Source: Halocafeteria seosinensis (Eukaryota; Sar; Bigyra; Bicosoecida). Taken from it: a stretch of DNA of 12,861 nucleotides. The stretch is taken from positions 1 through 12,861 of the forward strand of contig LVLI01002034.1 in NCBI GenBank assembly GCA_001687465.1. Direction: 5' to 3'. The first letter of the stretch is position 1. Every line of letters begins with the position of its first letter. The notes below the pieces were generated by a model. The model was given only the letters and a program-made list of their open reading frames with translations. It did not search any database and was not told the DNA's origin. Shown one piece after another: positions 1 to 7,600 of this stretch. A program made the position numbers and the translations under genes.

Positions 1-511
1 CTTTTTTATCAGGCCCCGTCTGCACCAACGGCACAGCAATTATTATCAATCACCGCCATCACATAACCAAGGTCATTATCCACCCGGCCTTGCACATCAA
101 GTATGGTATCTCACCAATCAGAGCACTTACTTTTAGCTTTTGCGTCGGCATTCTCTGGTACTTGTCTTTGGACAACTGCGTCGCTTCCGCGGGTACATGG
201 TTCGAGTTTTCCTTGCCATTTCTACCATCTTTCCCACCATGTTTGTTCATCTTCTTTTTACCCTGTTTATTGGCCATTTTCCTGTTATCATGGCCATTTT
301 GATGGCTTCGGGAGCGCTTCCTCGACCCTTTTCGCTCCTTTACCGGGGCGCCATCACTTTTGGGAGCATGACCCGAGAGAGAAGAGCGTGTCTTATCACC
401 TTGTGAGCCCGTGGATGGTCCCTGGGAAGCGCTATGAGCCTCATTATGACGGGATAAAGTGGCCGGCGAGGGAGCTGGTGCAGCTCCTATGGGGATGATT
501 TCTTCCTCCAT
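1..511 (-). CDS. Basic, low-complexity protein, 5' part (two exons, runs off left edge)
   Basis: Not recognised. The first in-frame ATG is at 509-511; the frame opens a few codons earlier without an ATG. Exon 1 (131-511) encodes 127 residues. It starts acidic (MEEEII), continues with a Pro/Ala/Ser/Gly stretch, and becomes very Lys/Arg/His/Asn-rich in the middle (for example KERKGSRKRSRS, NKQGKKKMNKHGGK). No membrane segment or catalytic motif is visible. The composition suggests a disordered, nucleic-acid-binding or nuclear protein, which is inference. After codons CTA AAA there is a consensus GTAAGT donor. Reading through would add 28 unrelated residues and stop at 59. An acceptor GTGCAG at 20-25 restores an open phase-0 frame (T-G-P-D-K-K) to the window edge, so I infer an intron at 20-130 and a longer gene outside the window. 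No homology is claimed. Confidence 0.5.
20..130 (-). other. Predicted spliceosomal intron, 111 nt
   Basis: On the minus strand the donor is AAA|GTAAGT at 130-125 and the acceptor is TTGGTGCAG, ending at 20. It is phase 0. Removing it keeps the reading frame open to the edge, whereas retaining it meets a stop at 59-61. No strong branch-point consensus is seen; GATTGATAAT near 45-54 is the best candidate. The donor is strong. The acceptor is chosen mainly because it restores the frame. Confidence 0.5.
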
Positions 512-559
512 GACATGCACTTGCAATCAACCACTCAATTGATACACGTATACCTACAC

Positions 560-778
560 TTATGGATATCTATGTGACACCAACACAGCGTTCATAGGGC
601 CTGTATACAGCCGAATGGAGCCAGGAAACGCCATCTTCACAAGAGTCACCTCCCATTCTCCATCCATGTGAATACTGCTCTTATAAGCAGTGGTGCATAA
701 TGTGGTATATACACTACACTGTGATGGTTGTTGTTTGCTAATGAGGGCAGACAATTCTGTGTCTGTGCAATGGTTCAT
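560..778 (-). CDS. Short ORF of uncertain status, possible fragment of a larger protein
   Basis: A 72-residue ORF from ATG at 776-778 to a TAA at 560-562, on the same strand as the basic-protein gene and ending about 50 bp before its ATG. No family is securely recognised. The middle has alternating beta-strand-like character and the string GEWEVTLVKMAFPGS. That Gly-x-Trp-Glu-Val-x-Leu ... aromatic-Pro pattern reminds me of N-terminal segments of poorly characterised proteins in Polinton/Maverick-like and related mobile or viral elements. The resemblance is from memory and weak. If correct, this is a decayed N-terminal piece, because the frame stops soon after the motif. It could equally be a chance ORF: at this length, in spacer of moderate GC, chance is not excluded. 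Confidence 0.2.
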   Translation of the reverse strand: MNHCTDTELSALISKQQPSQCSVYTTLCTTAYKSSIHMDGEWEVTLVKMAFPGSIRLYTGPMNAVLVSHRYP

Positions 779-1253
779 GTGGAATGAGAAAAGTAGCCTA
801 TGGCATCAAAACTGCCCTTAATGATACAATATACACTGCCTTTTCGTCCATTCTATGTGCCGTACAAGGTGTATCGTTGCGTTCGGACATTCCATACAAG
901 AGGGAGGGCTGCATTGGACGGCAGAGCAGAGCAAAATAACACCTCATCGGACCCTCATACTAGAATTCATCCTGTGTTCGGTTGGAAAGAGTAGACACAC
1001 ATATATATATATATACACCCTCTCTTCGGTTGGAAAGAATACACTGCTAGGATTGCTGCTGCTATTTCTCTCCCGCTGCAAACATATCGCTAAGAAGGCT
1101 GCACGGCAGCATACCAGGTCTGCTCCAGAGATCTTGCTTGTATGGCTACTAGGACAATTTCCCTGTCACGCAGCCACGCTAATAATACGATAAAGAAAAT
1201 GAATGTGCATCGGAGCGCTTTAGTAAGGGTGTTGTATGTGTAGTGTAGTGCAA
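779..1253. other. Intergenic spacer with AT microsatellite
   Basis: This is the stretch between the 560-778 ORF and the 3' end of DPM3. It holds an (AT)n run at 1001-1015 bracketed by two identical 14-nt copies of TTCGGTTGGAAAGA (977-990 and 1025-1038). A plus-strand ORF (855-1193) crosses the microsatellite and looks spurious. No other gene is visible. Confidence 0.6.
977..1038. repeat. (AT)n microsatellite flanked by 14-nt direct repeats
   Basis: The repeat TTCGGTTGGAAAGA occurs at 977-990 and again at 1025-1038, with an ACACAC(AT)7 tract between them. The core GGTTGGAAAGAGT recurs in the spacer upstream of the large gene, near 4174-4186, and a looser copy (GGTGGAAAGAA) follows at about 4191. 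The repeats could be slippage products or binding sites; nothing in the sequence decides this. Confidence 0.6.
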
Positions 1254-1682
1254 TCAATCTTGCCCCACTTCAATGCCTTTCTGTTGGAGGTGCTTTTTGG
1301 CCTGCACGATATCCTGTAGTGTTCACCCCAACCATACGCATAGTTTATCGGATACACATGCTTGTACAGTAGTCTCCATCATGTAGCGTCGTACCTTACG
1401 GAGGGACTCGGAAGCCTGAGGACAGTCTTGAAATGTCATTAAATTGAAGCCAATGTTGGCCAGTGCGTAGCATCCAAACACGATAAGTGCATACCACGGG
1501 AGCTGCAAGAAACGTGCATGCATCACGATTACCCCAATAGCAAGTAGATGTGCCCAGCGTACCGTGTGTATAACCTGTCGTTCATGCTCCTGGAAAGGGA
1601 TATCCAGGAGTTGGAACTCGAGCAGCACCCATCCAAGTAAAGCCACCGTGGGAAGTCCCAACACAATCTGATATCGCTTCAT
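1254..1682 (-). CDS. DPM3: DPM3: dolichol-phosphate mannosyltransferase subunit 3 (two exons)
   Basis: DPM3 is the small ER-membrane subunit that anchors and stabilises the catalytic subunit DPM1 of dolichol-phosphate-mannose synthase. The enzyme supplies mannose for N-glycans, O-mannosylation and GPI anchors. Exon 1 (1395-1682, ATG at 1680-1682) encodes 96 residues. It has two hydrophobic segments (about 5-24 and 43-80) and the family signature LPWYALIVFGCYAL, then G-F---TFQDC--A, at residues 61-90. Read straight through, the ORF ends in an unrelated tail and a stop. Removing an 81-nt GT...AG intron joins SLRK to DIVQAKKHLQQKGI, the conserved C-terminal amphipathic helix that contacts DPM1. 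Exon 2 (1254-1313) ends in TGA. The spliced product is 115 residues, slightly longer than the roughly 90-95 usual in animals. Family assignment is by recognised motif order and is strong. Confidence 0.92.
1314..1394 (-). other. Intron of DPM3, 81 nt
   Basis: Donor AAG|GTACGA at 1394, acceptor AACACTACAG|GAT ending at 1314, phase 0. Retention would replace the conserved C-terminal helix and hit a TGA within the intron. A possible branch site (TGAAC) lies only about eight bases before the terminal AG. That short spacing resembles the candidate intron at 12030-12080. Confidence 0.88.
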
Positions 1683-1797
1683 CTTCTTTTTCCTTTAACA
1701 CAGGGAGCATTCCATTGCAATATGTAGTAGCCGAAGAGTACCCTGGTAGTATACAGTACTGGCAACAATCCCGTGACTTCCTAATTCTTCAGTCAAT

Positions 1798-1829
1798 GTG
1801 GTACATCAGAGTGGTAAATTATGTACCAC
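1798..1829. repeat. Inverted repeat (9-bp arms) upstream of DPM3
   Basis: GTGGTACAT at 1798-1806 is mirrored by ATGTACCAC at 1821-1829, a perfect 9-bp match with a 14-nt loop. A second small one, TACCAC-CA-GTGGTA, overlaps its right arm. It lies about 115-150 bp upstream of the DPM3 ATG, so it could be a protein-binding dyad. Function is unproven. Confidence 0.6.
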
Positions 1830-1854
1830 CAGTGGTAGGCTGGTTGGGATGCGT

Positions 1855-1880
1855 CCCCAATCCCGTGTTGCGGGATGGGG
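1855..1880. repeat. G/C-rich hairpin upstream of DPM3
   Basis: CCCCAATCCCG and CGGGATGGGG form a 10-bp stem with one bulged A and a TGTTG loop. It is adjacent to the 1798-1829 dyad and makes a cluster of foldable DNA in the presumed DPM3 promoter region. Confidence 0.55.
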
Positions 1881-2045
1881 ATGGAAGTCCCGCTGGGGAT
1901 GCTTTGGGGAAGGTGTATAGCAAATACAAATATAGTTGATATTGTAACGGTGGCACATATGCTCTGATTAGCATGTCCACACTCTTTCCAGGAGTATTCA
2001 AGGATTCCTTATAACTTTACCTCCAGGTTGCCGAAATCCCACCCG

Positions 2046-2448
2046 GCGGTTCGGAGGAAACTCGTGCGTACTGTAGAGGATCTCGGAAGTCCACGGGATT
2101 CTTTGTCTATTATGACTTAAATATTTAAGTGATTGTTGCATTAAGGATCCTGAACATGTCAATGATGACCCAGACTAATGATCAAACTCGGTATACACCC
2201 TGTATGTTGGTTTTAGAATCGTTCGCAAGTTGATTCCTCCAGGGGTTCGGTTCGGAGGAAACTAGCCCGGAATCTTGGAAGTCCCCTAGGTCAACAAGAG
2301 ATTCTTTACCTATTATGCCTTAAATATTTATGTGATTGTTGCATCAAGGGTCCTGAACATGTCAATGATGACCCAGACTAATGATCAAACTCGGTATACA
2401 CCCTGTATGTTAGTTTTAGAATCGTTCGCAAGTTGATTCCTCCAGGGG
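2046..2448. repeat. Tandem duplication, about 203-bp period, two copies
   Basis: Two head-to-tail copies, about 2046-2245 and 2246-2448. The right-hand 98 bp of each (2148-2245 and 2351-2448, from TCCTGAACATG to CCTCCAGGGG) differ at a single base. The left halves, starting at TTCGGAGGAAACT, are clearly related but carry many substitutions and small indels. A diverged third copy may begin after 2448: TTGTTGTATCAACGGTCCTGA resembles TTGTTGCATCAAGGGTCCTGA. No ORF runs through both copies. Possible readings are a satellite seed, remains of a mobile element, or a regulatory array. Confidence 0.85.
2115..2130. repeat. Perfect 16-bp AT palindrome
   Basis: ACTTAAATATTTAAGT is its own reverse complement. 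The equivalent site in the second tandem copy (about 2320-2334) has lost perfect symmetry (CCTTAAATATTTATGT). It is the core of the less conserved half of the repeat. Confidence 0.6.
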
Positions 2449-2937
2449 TCCTGTGGAAATCCCTGCATTTATTACACGTAGGAAAACCTTGGTCAATATC
2501 GAAGGTGTTGTTGTATCAACGGTCCTGAGGATTCCATTTTGGACTCAAGGAAGCAACCCAAATGGGTGTGTAGTGACTTCCTTTGTTCTACATACATGTG
2601 GTAGGGATTTTCCGTCGGAAGCCTTGAAAACTCCTGTGTAGGAACAAATGTTAAATGCTAAAGGTTAAGTTTCTGTAAATTGAACACGTTGTTCCATTAT
2701 GGGGACGGAAGAATTCCAAGTTTAACCCATACACATATCCATGTATGAGTAATCAAACTAGATACAGATATAAGGATCTGTGCTACAAACCCGTCCGACA
2801 CTGTACCATAGTGTGCGAGTGGACTAGGGATTTGCTGTAAGCGTCTCCATTCCTACAACTTATTGATTAGGGCTAACTGCCTGCTACGAGATGGGTGATA
2901 CGACTTACATTACGGGCATCTCCACCGTTTGTACGAA

Positions 2938-3471
2938 CTAAACATGCTTGCGGCGGTCGAGGACTAGTCTTGGCGTATCTACGCCATTAAAATATGGAAT
3001 GGATATCAAATTTGGTTTTGCACAGCGGTCAACTACACAAGCGAACGTCAGCGTAGAAGTAGCGAAAGTTTCTCGGATTAGGCGGATTTTCAAGATACAG
3101 TATGCCCAGGATATGCTTATGTGTCGAAGCTCTCGGAGAAGCCTAAGTGACAGGGAGCATTTCAGGTGATCTGCTGTTACGCCACCTTTGCAGATAACGG
3201 CGGATCCGTGATAATCGAAGTCAGCTGGGGTGGGTTCTGGCAAGGAGAACTCAGTGTTTCCTTCAGGTCTCGCCTTCTTCGGCAGCTCACCATAACAGCA
3301 GGCATAAGCGATCCTCGAACACCAATTAGCCACAGTTAGAGCAAGCATAGAATGATGAAACCAGAACAAGCCCTGGATGCACTGAAAAACGAAGTAAACG
3401 ACTTCTTGGTACGACAGCGGACTTCGCACTGACAGTGCGGCACTGTCGTGTCCGAGAAGTGTTACTACCAT
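2938..3471 (-). CDS. Hypothetical protein, unrecognised
   Basis: I do not recognise this protein. The frame is open from about 3519 to a stop at 2938. The first ATG is at 3469-3471, giving 177 residues; the frame could extend to 189 or more residues if an upstream exon supplies the start. The N-terminal half is rich in aromatic and aliphatic residues (YFVFQCIQGLFWF, then HHSMLALTVANWC) and has several Cys. A Pro/Glu-rich stretch follows (PEGNTEFSLPEPTPADFDYH). The C-terminal third is basic and has no clear secondary-structure pattern. An ORF of this length is unlikely by chance in one frame, but with no family match it could be a gene, an exon of a larger gene, or a fragment of a mobile element. 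A short plus-strand ORF (2948-3169) in the same region looks like a shadow. Confidence 0.35.
   Translation of the reverse strand: MVVTLLGHDSAALSVRSPLSYQEVVYFVFQCIQGLFWFHHSMLALTVANWCSRIAYACCYGELPKKARPEGNTEFSLPEPTPADFDYHGSAVICKGGVTADHLKCSLSLRLLRELRHISISWAYCILKIRLIRETFATSTLTFACVVDRCAKPNLISIPYFNGVDTPRLVLDRRKHV
3421..3460. repeat. Imperfect hairpin inside the hypothetical ORF
   Basis: GACAGTGC-G-GCACTGTC (3431-3447) is a perfect 8-bp stem with a one-base centre. Outer bases ACTTC (3421-3425) and GAAGT (3456-3460) can also pair. The arms are not flanked by an obvious direct repeat. Confidence 0.5.
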
Positions 3472-3519
3472 GTGTTCAATGACATACCCCAAGCAAAGCC
3501 CCACCACGGTTCTTAAAGA

Positions 3520-4616
3520 CTAGTGGTGTGGCCCCTTCGGTCATACCTCATATGGAAAGTCTGAAAACGTGTTGTTATGTCTCATCTGCAAGAGCACACA
3601 ATCTTTTTTTTTAGGTACGAAAACCGCGCACGCCTCCCAGCTCGGTAAACGGTAAACCTAACCGGTCAGCGGCAGAGTTGCCCTAGTACCATAGCTTATC
3701 GGCCGGCATTGGATTGTGCAGTCGAGAATTAGTAGTAGTACCCTACCTGTGGAATCACTTATTACCTTCTTAAGGCACAAAGACTGCAATAAAGGTATGT
3801 AATTGTGTTATTTGTATTCTACGGTAAGTAGGAACCGGCCCGGAACAGAGAACCAATGTTTCAACCGGTTCACGCTTAGGCCCGCAACACGTTACGATAG
3901 GTGGAGCGGTAAATAAAAATAACAAATCAGGGCCAAAACCTCAAGCAAATCATTTCTGCTTGCTAGTGGGCATTGTGTCAGGGTGGATGCAGATGCTGGA
4001 CAGAAACTTGTGGAGCCAGCGAACAGGGGCCACGCGCCGCGCGCGTTGGACGCGCACGGGGCCTAGAAACTGCCAGCCCATGGAGAGAGAATAAAAATAA
4101 GAAATCCAAGTACCGATCTCTAGCAGAGAACTGCACAATGTCACTGGCTATCGGGTGCTACAGTGAATGTGATGGTTGGAAAGAGTCCTGGGTGGAAAGA
4201 ACTTGGTCGTGTTCGGGCAGCTGAAAAAGTCCGAAGTTTGTGCACCCCAACGTGGGGGTTGGGATAAAAAGAGTTACCAACAGGAAAAAAACCAATGACG
4301 TAAATTAGTCCGCGTTGCTGATTGCTATCAATCGAAGTTTATCGAAATCGAGAGGGGAACCGTTGCTGTTTCCTTCAAACGCTTCGTGCGTGTTTACATA
4401 TGTTGGTAGTAGACTGCATGAGACCCACTCGCCTCCACAGAATAGGTCTTGGATGGCTTTTACGATAATTATGTTGTTGTGCAGGGAACAACGTAGATAT
4501 TCTGTTCTTGAAGATTACTCAGAAGATATTTGCGTCATGTCAGCCCGCGAAGGTATGTTATTCCAAAAACCAAGCTCCGAACTAGCACTCAAGCCAGTAC
4601 TGTAGCATCATGTATC
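3520..4616. other. Upstream region of the large surface-protein gene
   Basis: No supportable complete gene. Notable items are a T9 run at 3603-3611; tandem GGTAAAC copies near 3641-3655; a CG-rich block at 4028-4063; a possible hairpin CCCAAC/GTTGGG near 4247-4262; a TATA-like GGGATAAAAAG at about 4260-4270; and a possible 5' exon and intron ending at 4629. The plus-strand frame 4315-4552 is open and would splice in frame into the large gene, but its protein shows no recognisable domain. Confidence 0.5.
4028..4063. promoter_or_regulatory. CG-rich block with repeated ACGCGC, possible promoter element
   Basis: Within about 36 bp, ACGCGC occurs at 4032-4037 and 4050-4055 and its reverse complement GCGCGT at 4041-4046. 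The block is bracketed by GGGGCC copies. It stands out against AT-richer flanks and lies about 570-590 bp before the first large-gene ATG. A binding-site cluster is plausible; no factor is assigned. Confidence 0.3.
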
Positions 4617-4629
4617 ATGTTTCCTTCAG
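4553..4629 (+). other. Possible 5' intron of the large gene, 77 nt
   Basis: Donor AAG|GTATGT at 4553 and acceptor TGTTTCCTTCAG ending at 4629 are both good consensus, and the length is close to that of the DPM3 intron. Splicing joins the open frame ending ATG-TCA-GCC-CGC-GAA-G (from 4537) to the large ORF in the correct phase, producing GTA-ATG-ACA. Against it, the large ORF is also open without splicing, and the best signal peptide starts further in, at 4677 or 4704. It could be a 5'UTR intron or chance. Confidence 0.4.
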
Positions 4630-7600
4630 TAATGACAGTACTGCGCACATACCGAGCAGCATGGTTTCTAAAGAAAATGAGAGCGCTTTGCAGAATACTT
4701 CCTATGAGTAGGGGAAACTTTGATGGAGTTGTGCGAGGTCTTCACTCTACACTATTTCTCGTAGGACTGACAACATTAGCTGTAGCATCAGCAGCCGAAG
4801 CGACCGACTGTAACGCAGTCGTATTGAATGGGCAGGGGACAGACAACGCTCCCTTTGAAGTGTCGACCCTCAAAGAGTTACAATGCATTGGTGAGGGTGC
4901 CGGAAACTCGTCAATGTCAGATCACTTTGCCTTAACTGACGATATCGACGCGGGCGGAACCAAGCATTGGAACGGTGGCAAGGGATTCAATCCCATTGGC
5001 AACTGTCCACCAAGTCACACACATTTATACAGCCACTGTTCTGGGACTGATTTCGTAGGCACTTTCGATGGAAACGGTCACACAATTTCGGCCCTGACTA
5101 TCGATCGTCCGGATGGGACTGGAATCGCATTGTTCGCTCTCGCTTCAAGTGGAGCGGTGTTCAAAGACGTTCGACTTTCGAGTGTAATAATTAGAGGAGA
5201 TGAAAATGTAGCTGGGATCGTGGGTGATGCAAAGAATGCTGAGATCTCCAGAGTTTCAGTTGAAGGCGATATAACGGGCGGTGTAAGTTCGTCTGGGACG
5301 TCAAATGGTGGGAAAGTAGCCGGGATCGTAGGTCTTGCGAATGACGTTGTAATGGAGAACCACAACGTGTTTATTGGTTCCATCACAGGTGGATACAATG
5401 TCGGAGGACTTGTCGGTCGTATGGCCTACAGCACGACAGTCAGTGACTCATATGTCCAAGCGAACGTGACGCAAACATCTGACAAGGGTGGTGGGGATAG
5501 CAACGAGGCGGGAGGGTTCGCTGGGAACTCTGGGTTTTCGTCTGTTATATCTAGCTCTTACTTTGCTGGTACAGTTGAGGGCCAAACCATTGGTGCGATC
5601 ATTGGGATGGACAATGGTGAGGATACGCTCAAGTACGTTTACTGGGACTCTGAGAGAGGGCCAGACAAGCCGACCGGGGGCAGCCTTGACGAATCCTCGT
5701 CGAAGAGTTACACTGGTCTGGCGACAGCCGAAATGCAAGGGTTATCAGCGAAAGACAACATGGGAGGTCTTGACTTCTCGTCGGTATGGCAAACGATTAC
5801 TATACCAAGAGATGATTATCCGCAGTTCAAGTGGCAGACGGGCTCCGAAGTGACCATCAGTGGTTTACTCAAAAGTTCTAACGGCTCCACAATCCAGCAG
5901 AGTGGCATCCAAGTGGACGCACTCTCTACTGATAACTCGTTTGGTACGATTTCGACGACAACCGACTCTAATGGTCGCTATAGCTTTGATGTTATTTACG
6001 ACGGACCAAATTATGATTTAATCGCCAAGACGACGCACGACGGACACAAAATCGGCATCAAGGAACGTATCTCTCCCTCTGAAGACATGACGAAGAATCT
6101 CACGCTTACAGTGGTCGTCTCAATCAACGGTGTTTCCTTGACCAATCCGTCAAACCAAGACATACAAATTATTATCACTACTGACACACGTCTTGCGTCA
6201 TTAACAGTCTTACTGAGTGGAGCCGAATCGGACACACTCCATTTGTCTTCATTTTCTGAAAGTGGAAATACTTACGAGACGACCTACATAGGTTCAAAGG
6301 ACGGCAAATTCACAACGACGGTCGAGAGCGCGGTAGGCACAAACAACATTGACGGCGCAAATAGAGAATCTAACAGCATCACTGTTGACAGTTCTCCGAC
6401 GCCAAGTCCGACGACCACAGCTGCCTTCGCGAGTATACCGTCTTCAACTGTCACCACCTCCGCATTATCGTCTTTGAGCCCAACCCACTCGGCTACTGCG
6501 ACCAGTACGTGGACGCCATCCGCTTCTGCTTTATCGTCAGCTTCATCATCTCCGAGTCCAACACACTCAGAAACTGCGACCACTACTTGGACTCCATCCG
6601 CTTCTGCTTCATCGTCAGCTTCATCATCTCCGAGTCCAACACACTCNGAAACTGCGACTAGTACTTGGACGCCATCCGCTTCTGCTTCATCATCAGTTTC
6701 ATCATCTCCGAGTCCAACACACTCAGAAACTGCGACCACTACTTGGACTTCATCCGCTTCTGCTTCATCGTCAGCTTCATCATCTCCCAGTCCAACACAC
6801 TCAGAAACTGCGACCAGTACTTGGACGCCATCCGCTTCTGCTTCGTCGTGGAGGCTGCCATCGGTTACTTCCTCGCTTGCAGGTTCCACGTACCCAACAG
6901 TTTCGACCTTGCTTCCTGTGGATCCTATTTCATCTTCACAGGCATCATCTCCGAGTTCTTCCGGAATGCCGACAACCCGTTTGAGTTCATCAGCATTCGT
7001 TTCTGCTACAATGACTTGGACACTCTCCTCGACAACAGCTACGCCCAGTAAGACGCCATCTTCAACCGGCACAATAACGCCCACTGTGACACCATCAACT
7101 ATCTTTCGGAATTCGACAGAAAGTCAAAATGTAACTTCTGCTTGTGGGAAGAAGAATCCATTCAATTGTATCACCGCCGTTTCCAAGCGAAGCAGCACGA
7201 CGGCGTTTACTCCCGAAAGCGCAAACACTACTTCTACAGGAATTAACTTCAAAGCAACAGTTCAGAGTACTGCTGGCACACCGGCAAAAGTAGGATTAAG
7301 GTGCGCTCCTGTTGAGGTTCCAGGTGATGATAATGAGATTCTATACAGTGGTTGCCAAGAACAATATCAGCGAACGAATCTTGACGCACCTCTGCCTGTT
7401 ATTCAAAGACCCATCCTAGTTTCCAATACTTCCTGTGACGGTCCGAGGCGTCTCCCGTCGGCATGCAGAATACTAAAGTATGATGTACGATATTTCTTTG
7501 ACGACAACGCTTCAGTGCGTTTTAAACTTCAACTCCCTTTACTACTAAGTAGAAGGACTGTCCCACAAAGAAGACTACTAGACGATACTGCCCGCGTTTT

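Larger units (their letters stand above)
1683..2937. other. Non-coding spacer upstream of DPM3, repeat-containing
   Basis: No supportable gene is seen. The first 200 bp upstream of the DPM3 ATG contain several inverted repeats (1798-1829, 1855-1880). At 2046-2448 lies a tandem duplication, and a weak diverged third copy may follow at about 2449-2535. Short ORFs here (1715-1939, 2453-2641) lack ATG-supported coding character and overlap the hairpins or repeats. Confidence 0.6.

Noticed and set aside
855-1193. 112-codon plus-strand ORF
   Set aside because: It runs through the AT microsatellite (THTYIYIYT) and has no family pattern.
1323-1394. Direct read-through C-terminus of DPM3
   Set aside because: These 23 residues and their stop codon lie mostly in the intron; splicing gives a tail that fits the family.
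2115-2130. 16-bp AT palindrome as a second introner-like insertion
   Set aside because: No flanking direct repeat and no splice signals; the second tandem copy has it in decayed form, so it is part of the 203-bp repeat.
3431-3447. 8-bp hairpin in the hypothetical ORF as another copy of the 12033-12083 element
   Set aside because: Different sequence, shorter arms, no flanking duplication and no donor or acceptor formed.
3541-3611. Possible Pol III transcript ending at the T9 run
   Set aside because: No A/B box, U6 or 5S sequence could be recognised upstream of the T-run.
6665-7051. 128-codon plus-strand ORF within the stalk
   Set aside because: Frame-shifted shadow of the 78-bp repeat array; no independent coding character.
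6284-7084. 266-codon minus-strand ORF opposite the Ser/Thr/Pro stalk
   Set aside because: It is open only because the sense repeat uses few codons that give stops on the other strand; its protein is the periodic antisense image of the repeat.
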